From Kappaphycus alvarezii (lineage: Eukaryota > Rhodophyta > Florideophyceae > Gigartinales > Solieriaceae), in NCBI GenBank assembly GCA_002205965.3, contig NADL03000517.1:1426001-1490000 (forward strand): DNA of 64,000 nucleotides. Reading direction: 5' to 3'. A program made the position numbers and the translations under genes. The stretch's first letter is position 1. Each line of letters starts with the position of its first letter. Shown piece by piece: positions 44,571-54,869 of this stretch. The notes under the pieces were generated by a model. That model had not been told where the DNA came from. It made no database searches and saw only the letters and a program-made list of their open reading frames with translations.

Positions 44571-44782
44571 ACTAATTTTAGTGACCATCTGCGGTAGAGT
44601 GTCTTTTTGGCCTATAATATCATGCGACATGTGTGTTTTAAATCTATGAGTGCACAAATGGATATTAATAGTGACCCATTCCATGACAGTGACTTTTTCC
44701 ACAGAGTGACCCTCGTTTGATGTACGGTCATTCAAAAAAAACCTTATTTTTTAATTAAATTTAACAGATTTAATTTATTTCT

Positions 44783-46832
44783 CTACTCTTCATTGGACTT
44801 AACAAAAAATTCACTGATTCTGCTTTGACGAGAGGTTTTCTTGCGATAGTCCATCACGTTCTGAATTTCCAGGTCAATAATACCAGCAAGGTCTGCTCGT
44901 GATCCTTTCAGGAGCTCATGATTGGCTGCAACCATTATTTTGAGCTCCTGGGCAAACGCCTCCGCTGCCCTGAAACTTAATAATAGATTGTTGGCGGTGC
45001 TCCACATCAATTTCTATATCTGGTTCCGTATCTGATATATTAAGCGCAGGGACCGTTTCTGAATCCGCCTCTATTGCCGCTGATACGGCTACATCCACAG
45101 CATTTCCCTCTGTTACTGGTTGGCAACAGTCCAGTCCATCCTCTTCGCTCAGAAATGCCTCCATATCCAACTCAGAAAAGCCTTCAATGACCTCCAATTC
45201 ACCCAATGTGTCCACATCGTTAATAAATTCCCTCATGTTGTCTTCATTCCATCGATTACAGTTCTCATCTGGATCAATCAACGAGTTTACGGCAGCATCA
45301 TCCAATGTTTTGAGCCACGCTTCACCTTCCATTTTGGCATTTTTTGCCCTTAACGTAAAAACAGCCTTTTCTGTACTTAGAGCGGAACCACGTGGAGGCC
45401 TAAAAGAGGGTTCCACCTTTGTGATATTCTCGTCACGAATAGATTTCAGTTTCTCCTGCTGAAAAGGGGCCAATATTCCCGTCTGTAACCAATATTAATA
45501 ACAACTGACTGAGGGACCATATTCCACGCCTTTGCCATCATACATACAGCATCATAGGTAGTAACGGCTTGCCATATTTTAAAGTACCGCGTTCTTCCGC
45601 TGGAAGCAACATAAGCTTGTCCACGTATTCAAGTATATGTTCCACGAGAAGCCGTCGAAAGGCGCATTTAAAAGATCTGCCAATGGATGCATCCACCGGC
45701 TGTAAACATGAAGTCATGTTGGGAGGCAAAAACATGCTAACGACGTTATGATACACGTTGTAGTCAATTGCATGAGCTGAACACTTGTCGAAATGTTGAC
45801 AAGTGTCCTTCCTTCCAGTTCGCCAATCTTATCGTACCCTCTCATTGTTATTGCCCACAAATGTTTCGTATTCCAGGCATTACATTGGGACTGATAAAAT
45901 ATCCCCAGATCTCGCATCGGATCGAAATGTCGAGGGAAGCTGCGTGGCGTCTTCGATTTTCCAATTACCACTAAAGCTTTCCTTCCATCAGCGAATACAG
46001 TTAGTACTGCTGTCAATCGATCCTTTACACGCCCATACGTGGCCGCCCTATTACTAGAGCGAATTGCCCGACTTGGAAACGATCTATACAGCAGTGCCAC
46101 TTCATCCGTATTTGAGATTTCTTGAATTGGAAACACGGCGAGCTGTTTCTGTAACGCCAATCGTGCGGAAGCAACCGTTGCTTCAGTGAAGTGACCATTC
46201 TGTCCTAGACCCTTGCTGCTATGCAACGCATTCCGTTTCATGAAGTTATCGACCCAGCCATGGCTAGCCTTAAACGCCTTCAAGCGGTCAATCTTAGCTT
46301 GGATGGCAGTGCTTGAATCCATATCGGCTGTTTCGATGCGTGCTGATAGAGATTCCACAAGTTTATCACGCAACTCAAGGGATATTCGCATGCAGACGTC
46401 AGCTCTGAACAGAGACTCTCCCTTCATATAAACAATTCGCTCCATTATGAACTCATAAAGTGCCTTTTCCAACTCTGGAAACTGTCCCGTTGACATTCTA
46501 GACATTTTGCGCAGTTTCTTGCTGCCATTCGATAAGGCCATTATTTCGGCACTCTTCTTTCTCCAAGCAAACACTGCGGCTTTTGATATGTTTAGTTCTC
46601 TGGCTACAGCGGCATTGGTGTACGGCTTGTTGGTTTTTGGGTCAGTTTGTGCCGTTCCAAAGGTTCCATCGTTTCGCACCCCAAGAAGGCGGAGCGCCTT
46701 TTGCTTCGTCTCAAAATTGGGTTGCTGTCGTTTTGTCATTGTAAAGGATAGCTGTCGGTTGTGTTGTGTGAATGGTAAGGAAGAAGTGTGGAGTGGGTTT
46801 GGTAACTGCAATGCTTGTCGCCTAGTTTTCAT
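44783..46832 (-). pseudogene. pogo/Tigger transposase (CENP-B HTH plus DDE_1), frameshifted
   Basis: The first frame (46832-45714; a likely start is the internal Met at 46740, MTKRQQPNF) has a psq-type HTH (NAAVARELNISKAAVFAWRK) and a CENP-B-like second HTH region (LEKALYEFIMERI..KGESL; KAFKASHGWVDNFMKRN). The DDE core begins at ISNTDEVALLYRSFPSRAI, with the first Asp in NTDE, and runs through ERLTAVLTVFADG-like KDRLTAVLTVFADGRKA. The frame 45756-45538 gives FLPPNMTSCLQPVDASIGRS (third acidic residue). Frames 45473-44916 and 45010-44783 give an acidic C-terminal tail. Shifts fall near 45730, 45510 and 45010. Confidence 0.85.
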
Positions 46833-46890
46833 TCACCTACATTCAATTACTGAAGGGAACGGGTGTGGATCTGTAACGGTGGGTTGTGTA

Positions 46891-46905
46891 ATACAGTACA
46901 GTACA
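46891..46905. promoter_or_regulatory. ATACAGTACAGTACA word 5' of pogo transposase
   Basis: A short run of the GTAC palindrome lies inside the transposon, about 60 bases upstream of the minus-strand transposase frame. It has the same position relative to a start as in the host promoters. The function is inferred. Confidence 0.45.
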
Positions 46906-47071
46906 TGGCATGTTATTTAACACACCGTTACAAACTGTAAATAGTTCATTGGGAATTGATACCTTTATTCTGCCGGTCTGTGGACTGGCACACGTGTACA
47001 CGTCACTTGTTACTATTGTGACCCCCTCAATACAGTGACATAAAAGACTAAATCGCGCCGCTGCAAATAGG

Positions 47072-47097
47072 GGTCACTAAAATGCGAGTTTTCTCTG
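47072..47097 (-). repeat. Right terminal inverted repeat of the pogo element
   Basis: An exact reverse complement of 44545-44570, with TA immediately outside. Confidence 0.9.
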
Positions 47098-47389
47098 TAT
47101 ACCGGACTACTCCGGGCTCGATGGTGCTGGTCACGTAATTGGTGGTTCAGGTCTTGGTCCGTTGATTTTTGATTTTAATGTAGACTTAATAAGGAAGTGA
47201 AACCTTAAATAGTGTGCGATGGCGCCACCTAATGCAGCACTTCCAGCCATGCTAGTCTAATGGTAAATACTACATAAAAGTATTAATTGGGAATTAAAAG
47301 TAATTATCTGTTAAATCAACTGTCCATGCTGTAGGTAAAGCATAAGCGCGCGAAGACTAAAAGGCTAGGTTCCTAAATCATGCTATTCT

Positions 47390-47880
47390 GTGCTTCAATC
47401 ATCAGCTTGAACTTGTCTAAATCTAATTTTAAGTTCCCTTCGCACTCGGCGCGTCGTTTCTCGCGCTATTTACCGAGCTATTCGATTTCCATCTGAAACT
47501 TTTTCTCTCTGAATGCGGACTCATTTCTCTTTAGTGTGACTTGGGCAGCCTCAGACTACTAACACCTCCTTAAACGCGTAGCATGCTAGGGTCATTATTA
47601 TTCTTCGATATGAGTGCTCAGTAAGGCCCCATCCGCGCTTGTCTAGTAAATTACTTAGTTCAGTGTGTAGAGCTGGAATTGCTCTCAACTTTTTCTTTAA
47701 AAGTGCACCTGAAGGAAAAATCTCAGCAATGGAATTCCTTAGGATAGCACCTGTCGTGGATTCATCTTCCTTAAATACACGGACAGTAGTAAAAAGTCTC
47801 CTTTGCACTCCTTCCATGGTGTCGAAAACAGATTGCGGTAGTATACCAATAATTTTTTTCCATTTTGGTTAAAAAATACT
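47390..47880 (-). pseudogene. Myb-like coiled-coil partner remnant, probably of Harbinger copy D
   Basis: The frame 47817-47551 gives KKLRAIPALHTELSNLLDKR and GWGLTEHSYRRI, reminiscent of the third helix of a Myb/trihelix domain. Below it, VTLKRNESAFREKKFQMEIE and, after stops, AECEGNLKLDLDKFKLMIEA form a coiled-coil tail. Its DKFKLMIE matches DKFKLMME at the end of the copy C partner protein. That shared tail is the best evidence for the family. It points toward transposase D across the nested insertions. Confidence 0.55.
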
Positions 47881-47889
47881 GCCCCAATA

Positions 47890-49405
47890 TTTTGCCCCGA
47901 CCCCAGAAGGATCTGTGTGTTTTTAGCTAGATTGTTCATGTCAGATGGAAATTATTACCGCCTCAAGTGACGGAGGAGTTTTTTGGGTGGCTGTTTACTT
48001 TTTCTAATGTCCCTAGAGGTTGCGCTCCAGTGAGGGATTCGGTGTATTCTAAATAAACTTCAGTAAGGCATCACGTCTGAAAAGCTGCCATGTTGACAGA
48101 GTTTCGCCCCGGTAACAATTTCCAGTAGAGTCAGACGGAACAGCTTATTGAGCCCGCACGAAACCCAGTCTTCCAAAATAGTTGCACGACTTTTTAGACA
48201 GCACCGCACCGGAGGACACAGTACCCAGGCCCCCGTGAGATTATTCTAGAATTGTGGACAGCGCCTAGGACACCGGGGCCAATCCTGCGTACTGGAAAAG
48301 CCAAAGCTCTCCTCCCCTTAATTTTTCAAGTCCCTAATAGTCTTGTTCTAGTCCCAGCTATTTGACGAGATCAATCATGCCTGTCACTATGGTCGCTGAA
48401 ATGATTGTTGCTCATTTTTCGTTGTTGATTTTTTCCTTTTTTCAATTTTTTGCTCGGATTGAAACAGATTCTGGAATTTGAATACTCCGGATACTCCGCC
48501 GAAGAACGGAATGTGAGGGCAGCACCCGAAATCCTTGTTTTCTTGCGTATTCGTCACACTTTGGTTCTCTGATTGTTTCCTTGTCGCCGTGCCAGATGCA
48601 TCGGAAAAAAATGACTATTCTTTATTTTTTCCCCATGTATTGCCCTTGCGCAATGCGTCGAGGTATCAAAATAAAAATTAACTAATATACAGTAGGGTAG
48701 TCATAACTCAGGAGCTAGTATGCTCGTGAATTAGTTCCATTGTTATAGAATTTCTACATTTATTCACTAGATTCAATAAAGTAATAATTTTAGTACATGA
48801 AAATCTTTGTAATTAAGCATTACTACGAGATTTTCCAGTAGACCCCCTGTGCTAACAGCTACAGCTCCTTTGCTTCTTCGCCGGACAAGGGTGAAACTAG
48901 GGGCAATAATCCATGAAAAGCTTTGTGACGGAAGGATCCATTTCTGGTTCCCAATGACGATTGTGCCTTGCTTAATCCTCTTATTACACCGGTAAAAGTC
49001 GAGCCCCTCTACCAATGAACTAGGAGAAATAATCTGTGACTAATATCGAGTTTCATCAGAACCTATTTCTGCGTCTTTCTAAGTTCTGTTCTGTTTCCCT
49101 ACCGTTACCACGCTTTTGCCACGAATTGAACTACGGAAAGCTTTGCAAATAATTGATTCTTCACACAAGGAGGAAAATTAATCCACTATAGACTTCTTAT
49201 TCGTTTTAACATAGCCTTAAATCACTCCGAGGTTAACCCCATTGGTCCTTACCTTAATACGATCGCAGAGATTGTCGTCATATTTCTTCTAAGGATGATA
49301 CCCTCTCGCAGAACCAAATATTGATAGAAGTCTAGTTATTTTCTGAATTAGGCAGTCAGTGCTGTCACGGGCGTTTCACGGTCACGTGGCTATTTCAAGC
49401 ATTTC
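47890..49405. other. No recognised gene
   Basis: Only short frames without motifs (for example 48773-49015 minus, 80 codons). No repeats shared with other parts of the window were noticed. Confidence 0.3.
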
Positions 49406-49411
49406 TCCACT

Positions 49412-49500
49412 TTCGGTAGCTCAATTGGCTAGCACTTCGTCACCTCACACAACAAATGGTTGGGTTTAGGGCTAGGTGCTGGGTTCGAATCCCACCGATG
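49412..49500 (+). ncRNA. tRNA-like sequence with Pol III A and B boxes (tRNA pseudogene or SINE head)
   Basis: TAGCTCAATTGG at 49417-49428 is a good A box, and GGTTCGAATCC at 49482-49492 a perfect B box. TCGGT near the start can pair with ACCGA near the end. The D arm pairs only partly, and the acceptor and anticodon stems do not fold into a standard cloverleaf; about 40 bases lie between the D arm and the T arm. I therefore favour a tRNA-derived SINE head or degenerate tRNA over a working tRNA. If a SINE, its body may extend toward about 49800. Confidence 0.5.
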
Positions 49501-50365
49501 TTCGGCTTTGCCACTTAGCGTCTAGCAATAGACCTCGCGTTAGTGACGGTTAATACAAGTCCTTCATCCTGTCAAAAGACGGAGCTACCATAGCCACGAA
49601 CCATGGAGTTTGGGCTGGGAACTTTAGTGGTCTGGGGGAGGAAGAAGTCGATAAAAGGCATCCAGACGAGCCGGCTTCGAAAGAACAATAAACACAGACA
49701 ACCTTTTTCCATAGGAACAGCACCGATCCAAACGACCCGACCTGATAGCGCCACAAGTGCCTTGCCACTTTTGAGGCACTAAAATGCCACATCTTCGACA
49801 AAATTTTGATCAACTTTTCGGGTTATTTCTCCATGGTTTAACCTCAAACTTTCTCTGAGATTAAATTGATTCTTTAAGGAGTTACTTTCTTCCCATACGC
49901 CCAGCAGCCTACTCTCTTTTCTAGTCATGCCAGAAAAGGAAACTCCTCTTATCATTCATTTGAGTATCTTATTCATACGAAGCTCCCCGCGCCTATTACC
50001 ACTATACAGCAGCAGTTCAAGGAATCAACGGTCATGATACTTTCAACTATGGCATCACCAGGTTTATTTTTCGCCGCCAGGCCAACAGCCAGAATATTTT
50101 TCAATAATTGTTCAGACACCTCTCGCGTGTTTTACTTTCTCCTGTCCCTGCCAAATTCTCATCAAACGTTTCGAGCGAAAGCTATTTCGGTTCAAAAGGT
50201 TCCTTGTGGTGGGAGTGGAAAGTGGCTATTCGAAGAAGACAGTAGAAAAGTTTATGTTTGGAGCGAGGAGGGGTCGGTTAGGTGGCTCTGTCTCCCCCCA
50301 ACGGTCCAGACGCCTCGGGTTCTAGCTTTGTAACCGAAAACCGAGAGGTCTGTGGCTGAAAATTG
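49501..50365. other. No recognised gene; possible SINE body then unique sequence
   Basis: After the tRNA-like head the sequence to about 49800 is GC-balanced and without long open frames on the plus strand. The frames 49550-49813 (minus) and 50034-50333 (plus) carry no recognisable domain. A direct match elsewhere in the window was not found. Confidence 0.25.
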
Positions 50366-50367
50366 CC

Positions 50368-50401
50368 AGTACAGTAGTGTACTATTGTACACTACTGTAC
50401 T
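50368..50401. repeat. Perfect 15-bp inverted repeat built from GTAC words
   Basis: Arms at 50368-50382 (AGTACAGTAGTGTAC) and 50387-50401 are exact reverse complements around a 4-base TATT centre. It is the most regular hairpin in the window and is made of the same words as the GTAC clusters upstream of genes. No gene start is recognised next to it. Confidence 0.75.
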
Positions 50402-51295
50402 TGGTCATAAAAAGTCATTAAAAGCTAAGAGGTAAAAAGGTAGAAAGTACAGTAGGTTACCCCAAAAAATCGTCATAGACATTACTAGAAACACATAAAA
50501 CTCACCGTCGAGCAACTGCTACCAACAGTATTCCGTCCTCCAACGGCAACCTGTGGGCAGTATACAGTGAGCTCTATTAGCTCAAGCTAGAAGTAGGGCA
50601 ACCCTTGGAAACCCCGTCCAAGTCGCAACACAGACATCCCCCCCGGCAACCAAGTACCAAGCAGGCAAGTTTTGAGGCCATGCACTTCCAAAGGCTTCCA
50701 TCTCCTTCCGTGCACCGCCTTCGCCTCGAAGCTCAGCGTTGATTCAGAACAGGCAAAGCCACCGCGACTGGCCCATCTACTGAGCATTTAGAGGCGAAGG
50801 AATACGTTTTTATCTTCATCTCAAACTCCCTCTTGGACTAGTATGATGGCGATACCAAACAAATCGCGGTTAGGGAAAAGCCGGAAGGCGGATCGAGGCA
50901 AATATCTAGTGTGTATTGAACCAAGCTTGGGAGCCTTGGAAGACGTTGAGGATATGTATAGTGAAAGGACGCACTGCGTTTCTTGTCCACAAGAAGCCAC
51001 CAGTGAATCATCGGTTGTGAATAGGGGCGGCTAGAAGATCTAGGTAATGCCGCGAGCACTCGTATAAATGGCATAAGTTCTGAGGGGGAGTACAAGGCCG
51101 GAAGATACGTGTTTCCGCGGGTGAAGAAGAGTCTCAGGTCGGGCTTACCCGCACGAAGAGGCAAACTCAAATTCCATGTGGGTGCCTATTAATCATCAAA
51201 ACAAGAAATCGTAGGGTAGCACCAATAAAAGAGATGAAATGATAATTGTCCAGTGATCCTAGGCCTTCAGGTGGCTCGGGCGCAAGACAAAAGGA
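50402..51295. other. No recognised gene; 3' side of gypsy element 2
   Basis: Minus-strand frames 50587-50787, 50838-51170 and 51167-51388 lie downstream of the integrase but show no motif. A 3' LTR should be here if the element is complete, yet I could not match any part to sequence beyond 55900. Confidence 0.3.
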
Positions 51296-51297
51296 AC

Positions 51298-52381
51298 TTA
51301 TCTCCTCGAGTGGATGGCGCGGCGGTAATGGCGACCTCCGTATGAGATGAGCCAGTATCGGGGATGTGCAACTTTCCAAACACGACAAGGCCCGTAATAG
51401 CGAGACCGCAGGGCAGGCCGCTTAGCGGTAGATGTTAAGCCCTCTTCATGCGTCACCAGAACCCAGTCCCCTACGTTAAGAATGGGGGGCTCTTTCGAGG
51501 TTGAATCACAAAATCTACGAATCTGTTCCTCTCGACGCTGAGCTCCAAGAGCGGAGGAGGCCAGAAGTTCCAACTTTCGATGTGTATCGGAAGTGCAGTA
51601 TATCAACGCGATGGGGTCAGATAGACTCATGCGCGGAACTACTCCGAACATCAGTTCGAACGGCGAAGATCCGACGGAAAGGCGACGGCGGCGCTATCCG
51701 TACAATACAAGGGGCCAACATTCTTCCCAATCTATCCCTTGACCGACGACCATCTTCTTCACGGCGGTTTTGATGGTTCGTACCATCCTTTCGGCTCTAC
51801 CATTAGACACGGGAGCATAAGTGAGAACAGTGGTCCACGTAATTCCATGCTTCTCCATGGAATCCGCGATGTCGACAGCGGTGAAGCACCCAGCGTTGTC
51901 TGAGATAGTAGTCTTCGGGGGACCGAAGGGGTGCATAGCTTCGCTCTCTATGAAATTCGCGACAGTTGCGGCCGAGGAGTCTGTGGTGGCAACTGCGATT
52001 GGACAACCTGTCAAATGCTCGATGGCGATGAGCAGATACTTCTTCCCTGCGTTTGACATAGATAGAGGTCCCTCGAAGTCGATTGAATAAGTTTCGAAGA
52101 TAGTAGTCAATGGTGCATTCAAAGTTGTGCGGTACGGCGAGAAGCCTCGTCTTATGGCACCCTTCGCAACTTTTCACGTAAATGTGAATGTCTCGGTGCA
52201 TCTGCGGCCACCAATAACGGTCGACGACAAATTCTTTTCTCTTCTCCTTGTCCCAGTTTCCAAAATCGTCATGAAAGGTTTTCAATATCGCTACCCTGTC
52301 GTTCATAAACGGTACAGGCTTTAGCCCGTTTCTGTTGCGTCTAAGAAGCTCTCCTTCCCACATCATGAATTTTTCAGCCAT
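51298..52381 (-). pseudogene. Gypsy 2 integrase
   Basis: The frame 52381 to about 52200 has the zinc-binding part (FHDDFGNWDKEKRKEFVVD, YVKSCEGCHKTR), where the second His appears to be Asn. The frame 52122-51694 has the core: ETYSIDFEGPLSMSNAGKKY (first Asp), KTTISDNAGCFTAVD (second Asp) and VSNGRAERMVRTIKTAVKKM (Glu). The frame 51651-51298 gives the C-terminal part with VGDWVLVTHEEGLTSTAKRP, a typical integrase tail. No chromodomain follows. Confidence 0.83.
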
Positions 52382-52611
52382 ATGCTTGAACTAACGACGC
52401 GTTTCCTCATCATCATCTGGGATATTCAAACCTTGCAAATGAGGTTCGACGTCGAGAAGGAAAGGCCCGATTGTGGGGTTCTCTCCAGTAGTGGCAGAAT
52501 CCAGTGCCGCAAATAAGTCTCCTACATTACGTTCAGAGGTAGGAGAAGAGCCGGCAGGTACTGATCTCGAGAGGTAGTCAGCTGCTTCGTTGCTTGCAGC
52601 TGGCCTGTACT

Positions 52612-54335
52612 CTACCTCGATTTCATACTCCGCAAGGAAGTCCATCCAGCGCGCCAGCCCTCCGTGAATGTCGTTTTTCTTGAAGGAATAACGAAGGGCT
52701 TGATGGTCGGTAATGACCTTGAAGGCTCCGTCGATAACAGATACAACCTGAATTTTCTTAGAGCCAAAATGACGGCGAGGGCCTCCCTCTCGCAGGCGTA
52801 ATAGTTACGCTCTGCTGATTTCATCGTCCGGCTTGCGTGCTCCACGGGATTAATCCTGCCATCCTCCTTCTTTTTGGCTAGAACTCCCCCAAAGGCGACA
52901 TTAGAAGCGTCGGTTTCCACGATGAAGAGGGCCTTGAAGTACGGGAAGGCTAGCACGGGCGGAGAATTAAGCATTTCTTTTAGAGTTTCGAAGGCGGCAG
53001 TCATCTTTTCTGTCCATTCGAGTTTCTTGTTACCCGAAGTTGTTCGGTGAAGGGTAGCAGATATTCCGGCAAAATACTTGATGAAACGACGATAGTACCC
53101 GGCGAGGCCAAGAAAGCTACGGAGCTCCGTTGAGTTGGTAGTAACGGGGGCCCTTTTAATGACAGCAACCTTCTCGTCGTCGACGCGGACTCCACGCTTG
53201 TCTACGAAGTGACCAAGCAGCTTTAAGATTGGCATAGAAAACGCGCATTTTGTAATCTTGAATTTAAGTCCTGCGTCCCCGACGGCCTTGAAAACGACAG
53301 TCAAGTGATCAATGTGCTCCTCTATCGAGTTAGGAAGATCCCAACATCATCTAGATAGACCCTGGCGAAGGGAGTGTCTTTCAATACGTAATCCATCATG
53401 CGCTGTAATGTAGAAGGCGCGTTCATTAGACCAAATGGTATCACCTCGAACTTAAAGGTATCAAAAAGGCTGACGAACGTAGTCATTTCCTTACTCTCTT
53501 CGGCCATGCGGATTTGCCAGTATCCCACAAACAAATCAAAGGTGGTGAAGCTAGAGCTACCCTTTAGATCGTCGAAGATCTCCTTTATCCTGGGTAGTGG
53601 CCAACTATCTTCCTTCATTTTGCTATTTAAAGTGCGATAATCCACGCAGAAACGAGGCCTACCGTCCTTCTTTGTCACGATAACGTCTAGAAACGACCAT
53701 GCCGACGACATTGGGGTGATGATCCCAGCATTTGCCATGCTGTCGATCTCTCGACGGGCGATTTTGTTGTGTCGAGGCGACATTCGGCGAGCCGTGTGGT
53801 AGATCAGGGTAGGGTCCTTCATTTCAAAGGAATGATTCGTAAGCACGGCTGAAGGACTTCGCTCGTCTATAGTCCAGGCGACGATTTCCGTGTCGCGAAG
53901 CAACTCATTTATCTCACCTTGCGTTTCTTCTTTCAAATGAGCGAGTCGAGCTCTCAGATCATCACGCATTTTTTCTTTCTTTTCTTCTTCGTCCACGGTA
54001 CTTCCAACACCGGTAGGATCTCCGCTCGATTCGGAAGAGCTTTCCTCGCGGATAGCTAGGACCAGTTCTTCTACCGACGAGTCCGACGACTCCGGGCCGT
54101 TGTTCGAATTAGACGTGAAATCTTCAATGGGAGTCCCTATCTCTTCGCCCTCAACTAGTTTCTTCTCGGTAGACTTAGTATCAGGCTCGAGCGGGAGCAC
54201 TGCTTCTTCGGAACCAATGGTTAAACGGACTCTCTGCGACCCGAAATCCATATTTGAACGCATATCTGTGAGCGTGGGGAGACCTATTATGATGTCGAAA
54301 GGAGACTTCTCGATGACTAGGAAGTCTAATTTCAC
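52612..54335 (-). pseudogene. Gypsy 2 reverse transcriptase and RNase H
   Basis: The frame 54335-53322 starts in the protease tail and runs through MSPRHNKIARREIDSM, VTKKDGRPRFCVDYRTLNSK, SSFTTFDLFVGYWQIRMAEE (first Asp), FGLMNAPSTLQRMMDYVL and ARVYLDDVGIF (catalytic YLDD). A shift near 53310 leads to the frame 53304-52612 with the thumb (CAFSMPILKLLGHFVDKRGV), the ELRSFLGLAGYYRRFIKYFA motif and RNase H (FIVETDASNVAFGGVLA; YYACEREALAVILAL). A further frame 52645-52391 adds IEVEYRPAASNEAADYLSR. Catalytic residues are present. Confidence 0.88.
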
Positions 54336-54825
54336 GGCTTGGTCTCCGAAGGTCGTCGGGACCTTGACCAGCTAGCCGACACAGGAATAGCTGTCACCAT
54401 TCGCAACAGTGGTCCTTTTAGAGGTATAGTTCGGCGAGAGGTAGAGACGTCGAGACAAATCCGCTGTAATGACGTCCGGTACGGCTCCGGAGTCTAGTAG
54501 AGCCCAGACCTCGGTACCGTAAAATTTGAGCTGAACCAACCGTCATAATCGAAGACCTGAATTCGAAACGACTGGAACACGTGAAATGGACTATTTTCCA
54601 AGCAAAAGGCGCATAACTTTGGAAGCTCCTTTAGCATCTCCACGAAGAAGCTGACCGAATGTCAATCCACAGTTTTCGTTTGCAAGCTCGGAAGCAACAT
54701 CGTAATTGCCAACGTATTCCTGCAGCTTGTTTGAATTCTTCTTTCCGCCGTTCGGTTTCTTCGCCTTCTTCTTACGAATAATGATTCGAAATTCTTCCGG
54801 GGGTAGGGCTGTGCCCGGCTGCATA
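54335..54825 (-). pseudogene. Gypsy 2 gag-pol linker and aspartic protease
   Basis: The frame 54824-54591 (FRIIIRKKKAKKPNGGKKNS) is a basic linker. At about 54540-54390 the minus strand reads VQLKFYGTEVWALLDSGAVP and then DVITADLSRRLYLSP, with DSGA as the protease active site. TAG at 54372-54374 interrupts it, and the frame continues into VKLDFLVIEKSPFDIIIGLP, the second protease strand (IIGLP). The active-site motif is intact. Confidence 0.75.
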
Positions 54826-54869
54826 GCGCGAGCGCGGGGTCCAGTTACGAGGAGAGATATCGGAATGCC

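Larger units (their letters stand above)
44545..47097 (-). mobile_element. Complete pogo/Tigger-type DNA transposon
   Basis: Perfect 26-bp terminal inverted repeats begin CAGAGAAAACTCGCATTTTA and lie at 44545-44570 and 47072-47097. Each end is flanked by TA (44543-44544 and 47098-47099), the target duplication of the Tc1/mariner superfamily. Total length is 2553 bp. The single minus-strand gene inside is a CENP-B/DDE_1 transposase split by frameshifts. Identical TIRs point to a fairly recent insertion. It landed between a Harbinger transposase and its presumed partner gene. Confidence 0.93.

Noticed and set aside
49412..49500. Functional tRNA gene
   Set aside because: The boxes are good, but the acceptor, D and anticodon stems do not pair into a cloverleaf and no anticodon can be assigned.
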